Origin: Eleginops maclovinus
Taxonomy: Eukaryota > Chordata > Actinopteri > Perciformes > Eleginopidae
Assembly: GCF_036324505.1 (NCBI RefSeq)
Contig: NC_086356.1
Coordinates: 16,603,744 to 16,667,743, forward strand
Direction of reading: 5' to 3'
DNA length: 64,000 bases
The notes under the pieces were generated by a model. It was not told the DNA's origin and ran no database searches. It was given only the letters and a program-made list of their open reading frames with translations. Of this stretch, positions 33,401-61,329 are shown one piece after another. Within the stretch, counting starts at the first letter, position 1, and every line of letters starts with the position of its first letter. The position numbers and the translations under genes were made by a program.

Positions 33401-34363
33401 TCTTCCAACATCCATCCCGACTTGTTTGCGGCACCAATGCATCCAGGCGGGCCATCCCGGATGAAATGGTCCTTAAAATGGACCCGCGGGAAGATGAACA
33501 TGGGTGGAATCATGTTCCCTAATGCATTGCCCGCACATGCAACGGTCACGAGCGTTCCTCTTTCTCCGGAGGTTACTGCCCCCACCTGTCTGACGCCGCG
33601 CCCGGCAACATTTTCTGGTTCTTGGACCGTTGTGACCCCAGTCTCGTCCATATTCCATATGTCTGTTCCTTCAAAATTATATCTGTCAATTACCATGGCA
33701 AGATTATCATAGAACATGGACACATTATGGCGATTAAAACTTGTGTTCCGAGACAGACTAGTAGCTTGAGGGCACCGTATAGACAGACAGGGGTGTCGTT
33801 TCATGAACCCGAAAAACCACTCCCGGCCAGCCATGGAGCACTCATTCCAGGTATCAGGGTAGGAGCACTTATAGAAGAAAGCCAGTTGGAAGGCCAATCG
33901 ACGAACCTGCAAAATGGATGTTAAATGAAAATAGAGGTAGAAGGTTAAATTTGTTTTATGAATTTATCTTATCTTATTATTTCACGGCCTCATATTCTTA
34001 TATAATTCTCCCTACCAACCCTCCCTTTAGGCCTACACTCTGCTTTAATATCTTCCTCATGCTTACCTCTTTAGTGCTGAGACCATAGAAAAGGTCAGCT
34101 GCTCTTCTAAGATAATCTGCCAAACTATCCTCCTGTTCAGCTGAGAACACCCTCCTGGGAGTCCAGTACCCTGTCCTCATCTCTTCTCCTGGACCTAGCC
34201 TTTCTCTTTTTTTCATAAAGCGGTAGAGGTTTGTGTGGCAAATGGAATACTGTTTTGCAACAGACCTCACTGTCCTGCGTTCATTTGTCACTGTAGCAGC
34301 TGCTAAGGACATAATAGGTAAAGGGACACCCCTATCTGTTGTCCTCTTTCTGTCTCGTGGCAT
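30440..34363 (-). CDS. Pogo-like transposase with PHD-type C-terminus, split by a Tc1 element
   Basis: Exon 1 is 34363-34067 (99 codons; psq-like HTH, VRSVAKQYSICHTNLYRFMK), with donor GTAAGC. The acceptor TTTTGCAG precedes 33906. Exon 2 runs 33906-32275, then after the Tc1 continues 30622-30440. With the Tc1 and one TA removed the total is 704 codons including the stop (703 residues), with no internal stop. Domains: HTH; CENP-B-like HTH (about 105-150); DDE_1 domain with Asp186 (NMDETG), Asp294 (LILDNHSSH) and Asp330 (KLQPLD), a DD35D spacing; a proline-rich region of 18-residue repeats; a basic linker (VLTDTPEK); and a C-terminal cysteine/histidine finger (CIVC...CWQCKAWAHEAC...CHNC) of PHD type. 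Only the Tc1 insertion visibly disables it. Confidence 0.88.
30625..32274 (+). mobile_element. Tc1-type transposon with paired terminal direct repeats
   Basis: The element is 1650 bp. The outer terminal repeats are identical over 29 bp (30625-30653 and the complement of 32246-32274; start CAGTGGTATGCAAAAGTTTG). Inner copies of the same motif lie at 30815-30836 and 32061-32084, giving the IR/DR arrangement seen in Sleeping Beauty-type elements. TA duplications are at 30623-30624 and 32275-32276. It inserted in the last exon of the pogo-like transposase. The identical ends and intact gene mark it as the youngest insertion in this stack. Confidence 0.96.
31024..32046 (+). CDS. Intact Tc1 transposase (DD34E)
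   Basis: The frame is 340 residues from ATG 31024 (MGTSKQLSTDLKAKIIQ). An upstream in-frame ATG at 30988 would add 12 residues, but MGTSKQL matches the usual Tc1 start. Two HTH motifs lie in residues about 1-115: a PRD-type DNA-binding region with KLSDRFKLSVSTVRNVV, then the GRPTKIGERHRRRMV linker and a second HTH. The catalytic triad is Asp153 (LWSDETK), Asp244 (FQQDNDPKH) and Glu279 (SPDLNIIENVW), with exactly 34 residues between the last two. The glycine-rich box is KFGGGSIMLWGC. Length and motifs equal those of active family members and no stop or frameshift is seen. Activity is not shown. Confidence 0.95.
   Translation: MGTSKQLSTDLKAKIIQHYKLGEGYKKLSDRFKLSVSTVRNVVVKWKATGTVRVKERCGRPTKIGERHRRRMVKMVTEKPQTTSRELQQHLAADGVVVHRSTIQRTLHQEELIGRVMCKKPFLSVNHKKSRMRYAKAHLDKPEAFWNKILWSDETKIELFGHNMNRYAWRKKHTAFNEKNLLPTVKFGGGSIMLWGCVASTGTGKLVKVEGHMNSLQYQEILDKNVLESVTKLKLRRGWIFQQDNDPKHRSKSTKEFMQKHRYNVLEWPSQSPDLNIIENVWIYLKKAVHARRPRNLTELETFCVEEWAKIPPARLKGLVCGYRRRLQAVIAAKGGNTKY
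32528..32958 (-). repeat. 54-bp coding minisatellite in the pogo-like transposase
   Basis: Eight 54-bp units lie end to end (boundaries at 32581, 32635, 32689, 32743, 32797, 32851 and 32905; the first is partial). A 162-bp higher-order repeat is visible: units 3-5 (32635-32796) recur almost base for base as 32797-32958. On the coding strand each unit gives 18 residues of the type PPVLPEQDVPACSVLPVF. Because the unit is a multiple of three, frame is kept, and two plus-strand frames are open through it as well. Confidence 0.95.
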
Positions 34364-34544
34364 ACTGAAAAAAACAAAACAAAAATGTAGGATACACTGC
34401 AACCTAGTTTGACTTTTAAAAAAGAAATGTGTCTGAAACACAAAGAGGAGATACCTGGCTATTGTAATATGTTATTTATATAACCGATGAATTGCCCTAT
34501 ATATGTCTTTGATCTAATTTGCATTATTGTTGTCATGAGGGACA

Positions 34545-34933
34545 GTTGCAACACCATGTGGGGACAGTTGCAACAAAACGTTGCAACTGTCCCCCACCTG
34601 GCAGCCATCTTAAAACAAGCTATGCTAGCCTAACACATTAGCTTTAACACATGGTACTTAAGTCTGTTTAGAGCTAAGAAACTGCACATTCAAACTAACA
34701 TAACTACAAATATGTATACTTAAAAAGTTTAGACAATATGACAAAAAATCTGATCACAAAAAAAGTTACTTTTATACCTTGAAATTCAGTTCTCCCTGAA
34801 GGAATGATGACATGTGGCTGTTAATGTCCAGTAAGAAGGAGGGGTCTACTGAGCATGTGCAGTAGGCGTGTCATGACTCTAGCTCATTCCTGATTGGAGA
34901 AATCAGCAATGTTGCAACTGCCACAGTTGCAAC
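34545..34933. promoter_or_regulatory. Five right-end GTTGCAAC palindromes
   Basis: GTTGCAAC at 34545-34552, 34567-34574, 34580-34587, 34911-34918 and 34926-34933. Several are preceded by GGGGACA or followed by TGCCCCC, repeating the TIR motif inward. They also lie just upstream of the minus-strand transposase start (34363), so they could affect its promoter as well as transposition. Confidence 0.6.
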
Positions 34934-37900
34934 TGCCCCCACTCTCCCCTACTTGATGATATCTGGGCACATAAACTCCTTTCCAATAACGATGCTTAAC
35001 ATCTACGGCCCAAATATTGATAATCCATATTTTTTCCGTAAAGTATTTGATTTGATACCAGCCTCTACCCCAAATGTTATTATTGGGGGTGACTTTAACT
35101 GTTATCTTGATGCAGTCTTAGACAGACTTTCTACGAAACCGCCTCCCTCAATAACCTCAGTGGGAATTCTGAATGATTTAATTAAAATGAGGAACATGGT
35201 TGAAATATGGCGACTGCAACATCCTACAGATAAAGAGTTTTCTTTTTATTCTCATGTCCATAAATCCTACACCAGGATTGATTACTTTCTGATAGCTTCT
35301 GAATTACTGCCCAGTGTTACTAACTCTACATATCATAATATTTTAATATCGGATCACAGTCCAGTTTCTCTTAACTTCAAGAACATTCAGTCTAGCCCAA
35401 AATATAGCTGGCGCTTCAACCCTCTTCTTCTTGAAGACCAGTCTTTTACTGAGCATATGACGGCACGTATAGACGAATTTCTTGTTACAAATGATAATGG
35501 GGAAGTCTCTGATTCTATTTTGTGGGAGACCTTCAAAGTATGAGGGGCCACATTATTTCATTTGAATCAGCTAAGAAAAAAGAACTTAATAGCCGCATGA
35601 AGGACATTGAAAAGATGCTCCCGGCGCTGGAGGAGACCTACAGATCCTCTCTCTCATCCACTGATTATAATAAGATTTTGAAGCTAAAATACGAATATAA
35701 TTCCAGAGAAACTGCTAGCCAGCCAACTGAGGGGCGAAAGGGCTAAGCAGGCTATTCACAGGATAAAATCCAAATCAGGCAGTCTCCTAACCAATCCGAC
35801 AGAGATAAACACTTGCTTCAGGGACTTCTATAAAGAACTGTATTCGAGTAAGGTACAGGCTACTGAAGCAGATTTCTGTAACTTTTTTGACAATTTAAAT
35901 GTTCCCAAATTAGATAGTGTAGCGAGGGAGGATCTAGATGCCCCATTTTCTGAAACTGACCTATTGATTGCTATTCGATCCTTCCCCTCTGGAAAAGCAT
36001 CTGGCCCAGATGGCTTCGGTTGTGAATTCTATAAATCATTTCATAACAAAATAGTTCCGCTCATGCTGCGGATGATGAATGACTCTAGGAGAAATGAAAC
36101 GCTCCCCAGTTCATTATATGAAGCAAATATCTGCTTGCTCTTGAAGGGAGGAAGGGAAGAGTTAGACCCTGTAAGTTACAGACCTGTTGCTCTTTTAAAT
36201 TCTGATTTGAAAATAATAACTAAAGTCGTGGCTACAAAATTAGGGAGGCATATTTCCACAATCATACACCCCAATCAGACTGGATTTATTCCAGGTCGGT
36301 TTTCTTTTAGTAATGTCCGTCTGCTCTTAAACACAATATACTCAGTGCATGGGAAAAATACACAAGCTGCGGTTCTATCTCTCGACGTCCAGAAGGCATT
36401 CGATCAGGTCGAATGGCCTTACATGCTGAAGACACTAAAACAATTTGGATTTGGGGAAAATGTCATTGAATGGGTGAAAATAATTTATCTCAAACCAGTT
36501 TCCTCTATTCTCACTAACTCAGATAGATCCCGACCCTTTGATCTGCAGCGGGGTGTGAGGCAGGGCGACCCACTCTCTCCTCTTCTCTTTGATATTTCTT
36601 TGGAGCCGCAGTGGGTATAAGGGGCCACCCAGGCATTCTCGGGGTGAAGTTTGGTGATGTTGAAAGCCTTGTCAATCTGTATGCTGATGATTTATTGGTC
36701 TGCTTATCAGACCCAAGGGTCTCAGTACCCAACCTCCTGAATTACATAGAATCATTTGGTAAACTGTCTGGGTATACAATTAACTGGGACAAATGTGAAT
36801 TCATGCCAGTGACAAATATCTGTCCTATTTTTTTGAAATCTTTGCCATTTAAACTTGTTACTACCCATATTAATTATCTCGGCCTCAAGATCTCCAAAAA
36901 TCCCAAACTTTTACTGAAATTGAACTATTTAGATATGATGGATAAACTAAAAGCTAATATTAGGAAATGGAAGTTGCTCCCTCTCTCTATGATTGGTCGC
37001 ATTAATGCCATTAAAATGGTGGCACTTCCAAGGTTCTTATACCTTTTTCAAAACCCTCCTATCTTTTTACCATTATTTTTTTTTAAGCAATTGGATTCAA
37101 CGATCTTGTCATTTGTCTGGGCAGATAAACCCCCCCGCACTTCTAAGGCACATCTGCAGAGGAAGGCAAAAAGGGGTGGCCTCGGCCTTCCTGTTTTTAG
37201 GCATTATTACTGGGCTGCGAATGCGAGGGCTCTTATGTTCTGGCAGCGGGGCCCTCCTTATGATGACTGTTCCTCTCCACTTTGGCTTAAGATTGAATCC
37301 ATGTCTTTGTCACAAACCTCGCTTCCAGCACTGCTTTTTTCAAATGTACAACTGTCCCACAATTTATCTGGCCACAATTTTGTTGTTTGTAATTCTTTAA
37401 AGATACTGAATCAAATAAGAAAAATTCTTGGATTATCAAAGATTTTGGTGAATGCCCCAATAACTGGTAATCATTTGTTTAAACCAGGTTTGACGGATGG
37501 GGTGTTTTTGGACTAGAGAGAGAGGGGCCTACGCTGTATTTCAGATTTGTACAGAGATATCCAGGCTAGATATCACCTCCCTCAGTCACATTTTTATCGA
37601 TACTTACAGGTCAGACATTTTGTAAGGCAGCAAGTCAGATTTCCCAAAAAGACCACACAATTGTAATTTTTATGATACACTCCTATTACAACCACACTCC
37701 AAACATTTGATCTCCCGCTTCATTACTGCTTTTGAGGCACCAGCAAGTACTAGTCATCTCAGGGATACATGGGCAAAAGAACTAGGAGTCCCACTGTCGG
37801 AGGAATTATGGGAGGAGGGCCTGTCAAATATACATAAATGCTCTATAAACTCTAGATATCGGTTAATTCAATTTAAAGTCACGCATAGACTGCATTATTC

Positions 37901-39607
37901 CAAAACTAAACTTAATAGAATATTTGAATCAGTGTCTCCCATGTGTGATAGATGTGGCAGGGCCGAAGGCACACTCTCACATTTATTCTGGCACTGCTCA
38001 GTACTGGACAACTTTTGGCGTGATATATTTAATTGGTTCTCTAAGCAATATAAAATAAACATTCAACCAGACTGTACCCTGGCAATTTTCGGCTCTTCTG
38101 AGAAGACTTCGACCCTTCCTTCCCACTGTAGGCAGATCCTTAAAGAGGCATGGTAGCAGCAAAAACAATTATTTTACTTGACTGGAAGTCTTCATCACCC
38201 CCTTGCTTTAAGAGATGGCTTAACGAAATGGTCTTTGTTTCCAGATTGGAACAAATGCGTCTTAGCAGAGGGAATGCACCAAACTACTATGAACAAATGT
38301 GGAAACCGTTCTTGACCTTGCTTGATGAGACCTAAATAGTTAATGTATGAAGCTGGCTGCTATGTAATATCTGTATTTTGTTTTTGTATTTTTTCTGTAC
38401 TGATCAAAGGTTTGGATTCTCCTCTCAGGGCTTTTTATTTTTATTATTTTTATTTTTGTTTCTTTTTAATTATTATTTTCTTTTATTTCATGTGTGTTTG
38501 TTTTTGTTGCGGTTTGTGTTGTCTTATTGTTGTTGTTTGTTTTTTTTATTCACTCCTGACGGTATCGTGAGACAGAGAACACTGGACTATTTCGGTTATT
38601 GTATACATTTCTGTTATGTGTAGTCTCTGTCTTTTCTTTTATTACTTAAATTATGTTATGTAATACTGTCAGATGTTGTATACTTTGTAACAAAAAGCTT
38701 AAAAAAGTTAAAATAAAATATAAAAAAAACAAAAAACTATTGGTGACCTGTTTGTGTCCGATACGTTGCGATCATTCGAACAACTTAAGGCAACATTTGA
38801 TATCCCATCTAATCAATTTGGCTTCCTGCAGGTCAGACATTTTATTAAAAATCTAAGTTTCCCAATAGATAAACCAATAGCTACTCTTATAGACTATTTT
38901 TTATTACAATAGCAGTGCATTAAAAACTTCATTTCTCACTTTTATGGAATGTTACAATCAGTCAACACAGTTAATATTGACAAGATCATAAAGGTATGGG
39001 AGAGGGATCAGGGTTTTGGGCTTGAGGAGAAGAGATGGTCTGATGCCTTGGAGTCAATGGGAACATTTTTCTTTGTAATAGACTCACTGAAAGTCAGTAT
39101 AGAATCCTTCACAGGCTTCAGCGCACACCCCAATTACTTAATGTTATTGACCCAAAGATCTCTCCTCTATGTACCAAGTGTAAAACAGGCATAGGATCCT
39201 ACTTTCACTGTGTCTGGCAATGTCCCCTCCTATCTAAATTCTGGGAAAGGGTAGCAGGGGAACTTGGCAAGATCTTTAACAAAGATGTAAATAAGGAGCC
39301 TGGTCTGTTTTTGTTGAATATTTTTGAATGATGACTTGTCTATGCCATACATGCAGGAAAAACTTTTGTTCAAACTTCTACTTTTGGCAAGGAGGTGTAG
39401 TTAGTTTTAAAAAACAGACATAAACTATTTTATTACATGTTTTTCTGTTATTTTCAACAAACTATCCTATGACTTTCTTTGACAATAAAATGTGTTTGTT
39501 TATAATTTTTGATGTCAAACTACAGTATATGGCCATCCATCCAATGATTGCATTTGTTTGAACAATAAAACCTTAAAAAAAGACTTGTTTCTTAAAAAGA
39601 GGTGTTC

Positions 39608-39613
39608 TTTATT
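39608..39613 (-). terminator. pik3r1: pik3r1 poly(A) signal AATAAA
   Basis: TTTATT on the plus strand (AATAAA on the minus) lies 2.48 kb below the pik3r1 stop and is the best signal before the LINE fragment ending at 39583. Cleavage would fall around 39590, close to the LINE tail. Confidence 0.5.
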
Positions 39614-42088
39614 TCCTTTTTAACAAAGCCCAATACAGATTTGAAGCAAAACTTGGAGAACACTGGTAAATCTCAATCCAATCATCATGTCTGGGACAAC
39701 CACAAAAACATGAGCTTAAAAAATAAAATAAAAAGACACCTAAAATAATCATACAACCCAGAATTGGGGCAAAGAAAATAATGGTGCATGTTGTCCAAGA
39801 ACTGTAGGGAAAGAAATATTGTTTTGTGAGAAGAAACCAAATGTTCATGCCAGCAGCTGTTGGGGGGTGGGGGGGGGGGGTAAAAAATGTTCTAGTCCTT
39901 TTTTGTTGTTGTTGATAGAACCAATAAAACCTAGAATAAATGGCAGTTACTATCAAGAGTGCTAAATTTTCTCTTGGATGAGTTACCTGGTCAAATAGAT
40001 CCAAACACATTTTAGTAGCTTATTCAAGCTGTACAACAGTACTGTCTGACTCATGAGGGGAGAATAATATGCAGGAAACAACAAATTATACAATGTTTCC
40101 ATTTTGAGAAATTTCTTCATGTCTAATGACAACAAATGCATCATTTATCGTACACATTTCTTTAGACAGGAAGTGAACGCTTTGCTCCTGGTAAGTTCGT
40201 TTACCTTTCTGCACAAAGAGATGCCAAAGATGGAGATTAATAAGAGTCAAATTAGAAAATAAATCATAAGTACATTAGGTTAAGTTTTCTCTTTTACAAC
40301 TAATTTGTTACACAAATATATATTTAACAGTTTCGCTTGAATGGGAATGAGTGGGAATACAAATATCTCACCTAGAATTATTTGAGGGCAGACAATTTTC
40401 ATTGAAGTTATTTAATCATCAGTTAGACTTGATGTGATTAGTAGTAATGGTGGCTTGATTTAATATTTTCTTAATTATTTTCATGTCACTGGGTTTACAC
40501 ATGTACCGATCCCTTGGACTTTTCAAAGCTAGAATAAAGATGTGGGAAAGAAAATCTTGTTGAGCTGGCTAACTTTCTTCTGTGAAGGATTCCACTGGCA
40601 CATGTTGTACTTTTTGAAATATGAAATTATAGACTATCTGAAATGAGCCGATCCACCCATGTAAACACAGTGATTTTCTGATACAGAAAAATACTAAGTG
40701 GACAATGTAAATCGATCTTTTAACAACAATATCGATCTGTTGAAAACACCAGTCTGCTTTGATATATTCTCATGTGGGAACATATATATTTTATAAGAAA
40801 ATAAATCTATACTGTTGTTTTCGTGGTGATGGTTAGGGTAAGGGTTGTACAATCCCATCATCCCGTTCTCTGAGTGCTTTCTTTGTCCGTCTCAACAAAG
40901 AGCTGCATGTATCTCTGTAAGAAATAGTATCTGTGACTGAAGCAGCTCAAATACTCAAAAGGCTCTGCCTGAGAAGAACATTAGTTTGAAGCAAACATTT
41001 TTTTCCATCTTTATACCAGTTGTTAAAGTAATTTATAGTAAAGTGTATTTTGCTATTATTATCTTTTAAAAGCCATAAGCAGTTTTTCCTTTTACCGTAT
41101 CTTGGCATTTTGACACAAAATATCCTCTTGGATATTTTCACAGGAAAAGATACTTTTCAAGCAATAAAACAAGCTTATATCGTGGGTTGCAACAGAATAA
41201 AACACAGTTCTGAATAAAATAAAGGAGAAAGAATTGCATAGCAGATCAGAATATAACTAAACAGGAACCGATCCTTTTTGGTATGGTGCACTTTGATTCA
41301 TGACTTTTCACATATGTACATGAAAGAGTGAGTCCATTCATAGTTTCACCTGTCCACAGTAAAGATCAAGTTTGCCTCTGCACTACAATGCAGACGCCTC
41401 GTCCTCTCTGCTCTTCTCATAAAAGTCCATAGGAGTCTTTTTCAAAAAAAATTAAACTTTGTTTAAAAAGTGCCATTTTGCTACATTTATCAGCTGATCC
41501 ATGGTCTGCTACTGAACAGTTAACACAAGCCAATGTGTTACACTTCCCCCTGACGCCACACATTTTCCTGATTCTATGAGTTTTGGTCACATGGACAATC
41601 ACACACACACACACACACACACACTCACTCACTCAGCCACGTACACAAAAACACTTGTGCAGAAACACACACAAACACACAAAGATGACGTTAAAGGAAA
41701 ACAAAACGAAAAGTGGAAAAACAAAGTTGTGGCCGGTGAGTACACTTCCATTAGACATTCCCGGCTGGTAAAGCTTTGAAAAAGAACAAGCACCATTAGG
41801 AAAAGGCCTCAAATGTCCTCGGCTGCAGGAGAGTTCAGCAGTTTCCGCTCGATTCTGTGCTCCCACAAAAAGCAACGGAGAAATAAATCTACATTCAGAC
41901 TCGCCTCAGGCTCGTGGTCGGGCAACATCACTGAAATGTTTCAGGCTTAACTGAGTCTCTTTCTCCGACTTCAAGTCTGAGTCAGGCAAACAGAGCCGCT
42001 TTTTACTTTAAATCATGGAGTCCAGGGAAGTATCTCTTAAATCTCCATGAGGCCTTTTCTTTGTGTCCGTGTGGAAACAGCCGGGTCC
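39614..42088 (-). other. pik3r1: pik3r1 3' untranslated region (inferred)
   Basis: AT-rich sequence between the stop codon and the poly(A) signal, with no exon-like frames. A (CA)12 run lies at 41600-41624. A 3' UTR of 2-2.5 kb is reasonable for PIK3R1, but the extent is inferred. Confidence 0.5.
41600..41624. repeat. (CA)12 microsatellite
   Basis: An uninterrupted CA run inside the inferred pik3r1 3' UTR. Confidence 0.95.
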
Positions 42089-59611
<17,523 letters not shown>

Positions 59612-59922
59612 ATTGATCTCTTTGTGTCAAGAAGTTCCTTTCGAAGATTCAACCAGAAATGTTACTGTTCAGGTTTCTCTAAGTATGAGTCCAGGCACAC
59701 ATTTGCTTGTACAAATAGTTGTACAAGCATACATTTACCAAAACAATACAATACCAAAAAAACGTTGGTTGTTCTTGGGAGACAACACTATCAAGCTTGT
59801 CTTCATTCTTTCAAAGTTCCTGTCTCTTCTGAATGATTTGCAGCTCTCTTGGTGAGTCGCCCCACAGTATGTACCCATCAGTACATGGTCTGCAGCTGCA
59901 GTCCTGAGAATACTATCCCAAC
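59612..59922 (-). other. pik3r1: 5' UTR part of the pik3r1 SH3 exon
   Basis: A strong acceptor (TTCTCATCTTACAG on the minus strand) ends at 59923, so the exon probably begins at 59922 and carries about 310 nt of leader before the ATG. A non-coding first exon followed by an ATG-bearing second exon is the mammalian arrangement. Confidence 0.55.
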
Positions 59923-60321
59923 CTGTAAGATGAGAATGGAGGCCATTTGTAACACATTGCATATGACAATTACAGCATTTAATGCTCAGATGTCATCTAA
60001 AATATACTAAATTAGATCATATATATAGGAATCTGTTAAAAAGTCCTGCATATAAAAGGTTACTCAAGGACAAGTACAAAAGTATTAGCATCAACATACA
60101 CCAAAGTAAAGCTTTAAATTATGCAGATCAGCCCATTTATGATTAAAACACAATACATGTTTTGATTATAATTATTGATCATTAAAGTGTCATCAAACCT
60201 GGTAAAGGTACAGCTAGTTTTATGACTTTGTATACTGCAGGGAAGCTTGCGAATTTAGGTTACTCCAGGTGTAACTAAAGCCTTTTAAAGTGTTCATTAT
60301 ATTTCACATCATTAATCAAAA

Positions 60322-60458
60322 GTAGTGGGGTAAAAATACACTTTTACCTCTGAATTGTAGTGGAGTAGAAATACAAATTAGCAATACGTTACAATACTCA
60401 AGTAAAAGTCTCTCAAAAATGACATTAAGTAAATGTACTTTGTTACGTCACACTACTG
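60322..60458. repeat. hAT-type MITE relic (CACTACTG end)
   Basis: GTAGTGGAGTAGAAATAC, CAATACTCAAGTAAAAG and AAATGTACTT motifs and the terminus CACACTACTG identify the same fish MITE as at 7255-7415. It lies in the first intron of pik3r1. Confidence 0.6.
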
Positions 60459-60971
60459 AAAACTACTACATAGCAACATATTGTGTATGGTATAAAAGTT
60501 GCCAGCAAACTGGTGGATTTTGAAAACGCAGGTTTGTAAGATATACGTATAACTTGTGTTTTAAAAGAGTCAAACACAGCAACTGCAGAAAAAAATGTCG
60601 AGAGAGCAGGATGGTTACCAGTTAGCTAAGTTAGCTAACAAGCTAACGTCAGCTTGTTAACACTATCGGATAGCGTTAATTCTGGATGGTAAGAGTCTGT
60701 TATAAGGTGCCATTGTGTTTTACATTTTATCAATCGATGCATAAAACCGAGAGTTAAGTAGCGATTGCATTAGTTTAAGAATATAACAACGTTACAATAA
60801 TGTAGGTTATTCAAGTTAACGCATAGCTAAAAAAAAGTAACCTAAGTTTAACCAAACTGCATTAAGGTCAATATACTGATATAACAAATAGCACATCGTC
60901 CTAAAACAGCAGTTTTTAGTGTTCACATTTGCTATCTTTGTGATCGAGCTTGGACATGAGTAACTACATAC

Positions 60972-61210
60972 CGAGTCTGCATGGATCCACATGCGAATCC
61001 GAAGATCATCTTCCACTTCGGTAAACTTTACAGTTTAATACGGGATATTACACGAAAGATCGCAACCCTAAACAGATCCCTTACAATGATTTTCTGAAAC
61101 AAATAACTTCCACTCGCGTTTAAATCCGGTTTAACAGGCAGAACAAACTGTTACAACCCACAGCTTGTCGACATAACGGCACGGCTCTCACGTCCTGAAC
61201 AAAATGCTCC
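60972..61210 (-). other. pik3r1: Likely non-coding first exon of pik3r1
   Basis: On the minus strand GACTCG is followed by a good donor, GTATGT (60971-60966). The region upstream is the most CpG-containing near the gene and abuts paired CCAAT boxes. The transcription start (about 61.2 kb) is estimated only. Confidence 0.45.
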
Positions 61211-61261
61211 CTCGAACGTCGCCTCTGCGGCCAACAAGGGGCAAAACTAAGCACGGCCTCT

Positions 61262-61318
61262 GATTGGCCTATATCACTGTCAATCATTAACATCAGTCTT
61301 TCCGACCAATCAGATTGG
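61262..61318 (-). promoter_or_regulatory. pik3r1: CCAAT boxes of the pik3r1 promoter
   Basis: CCAATCAGATTGG at 61306-61318 is a 13-bp palindrome with a CCAAT box on each strand. Another ATTGG is at 61263-61267. Clustered NF-Y sites of this kind are common 60-120 bp upstream of TATA-less vertebrate starts. Confidence 0.45.
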
Positions 61319-61329
61319 GGCTAGTAGGG

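Larger units (their letters stand above)
29836..34949 (-). mobile_element. 5.1-kb pogo-like DNA transposon with TA duplication
   Basis: TIRs: GGGGAGAGTGGGGGC at 29836 and its complement ending at 34949. TA flanks at 29834-29835 and 34950-34951. The 8-bp palindrome GTTGCAAC occurs four times within 230 bp of the left end and five times within 405 bp of the right end, as expected of subterminal transposase sites. The gene is on the minus strand (34363 to 30440) and is interrupted by a Tc1 element. Excision leaves GGC AGG TAC TTG (GRYL) in the LINE endonuclease. The net length without the Tc1 is about 3.46 kb. Confidence 0.93.
29522..38335 (+). pseudogene. LINE ORF2 (endonuclease and reverse transcriptase), interrupted
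   Basis: The start at ATG 29522 gives FTLVSWNVKGLGH, the APE-type endonuclease start, and VIFLQETHI. A TAA at 29726 replaces what is normally a coding residue. The nested pogo element splits DAYGR from YLMISGH. Later come IIGGDFN (about 35080), SYTRIDYFLI and SDHSPV (about 35355), a frameshift near 35535, the RT domain (SGKASGPDGF about 36000, AVLSLDVQKAFDQVEW about 36375, RQGDPLSPLLF about 36560), a frameshift near 36610, and the YADD catalytic motif at 36680-36691. The 3' part has further breaks (near 37510, 37660, 38150) and a Cys/His knuckle (MCDRCGRAEGTLSHLFWHC). This is the L1/Tx1 arrangement. Confidence 0.9.
28119..38732 (+). mobile_element. Full-length L1-like LINE carrying a nested pogo element
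   Basis: The 16-mer AAAACTATTGGTGACC is duplicated at 28103-28118 and 38733-38748, a LINE-style target duplication. Without the nested 5116 bp (29836-34951, one TA included) the element is about 5.5 kb: a 5' UTR of about 160 bp, ORF1 (28278-29120), a spacer of about 400 bp, ORF2 (29522 to 38335), a T-rich 3' UTR and an A-rich tail ending at 38732. ORF1 is intact while ORF2 has several stops and frameshifts, so the copy is dead but of moderate age. Confidence 0.92.
28100..39583 (+). mobile_element. Old L1-like LINE 3' fragment, split by a younger LINE
   Basis: Visible parts are 28100-28118 and 38733-39583. They encode the C-terminal part of an L1/Tx1-type ORF2 in broken frames: IGDLFVSDTLRSFEQLKATF, FGFLQVRHFIKNLSFP, then RLQRTPQLLNVIDPK followed by the cysteine/histidine knuckle CTKCKTGIGSYFHCVWQCP. 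AATAAAACCTTAAAAAAA at 39564-39581 is its 3' tail. It is 5'-truncated, and the 28119-38732 LINE inserted into it. Confidence 0.75.
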
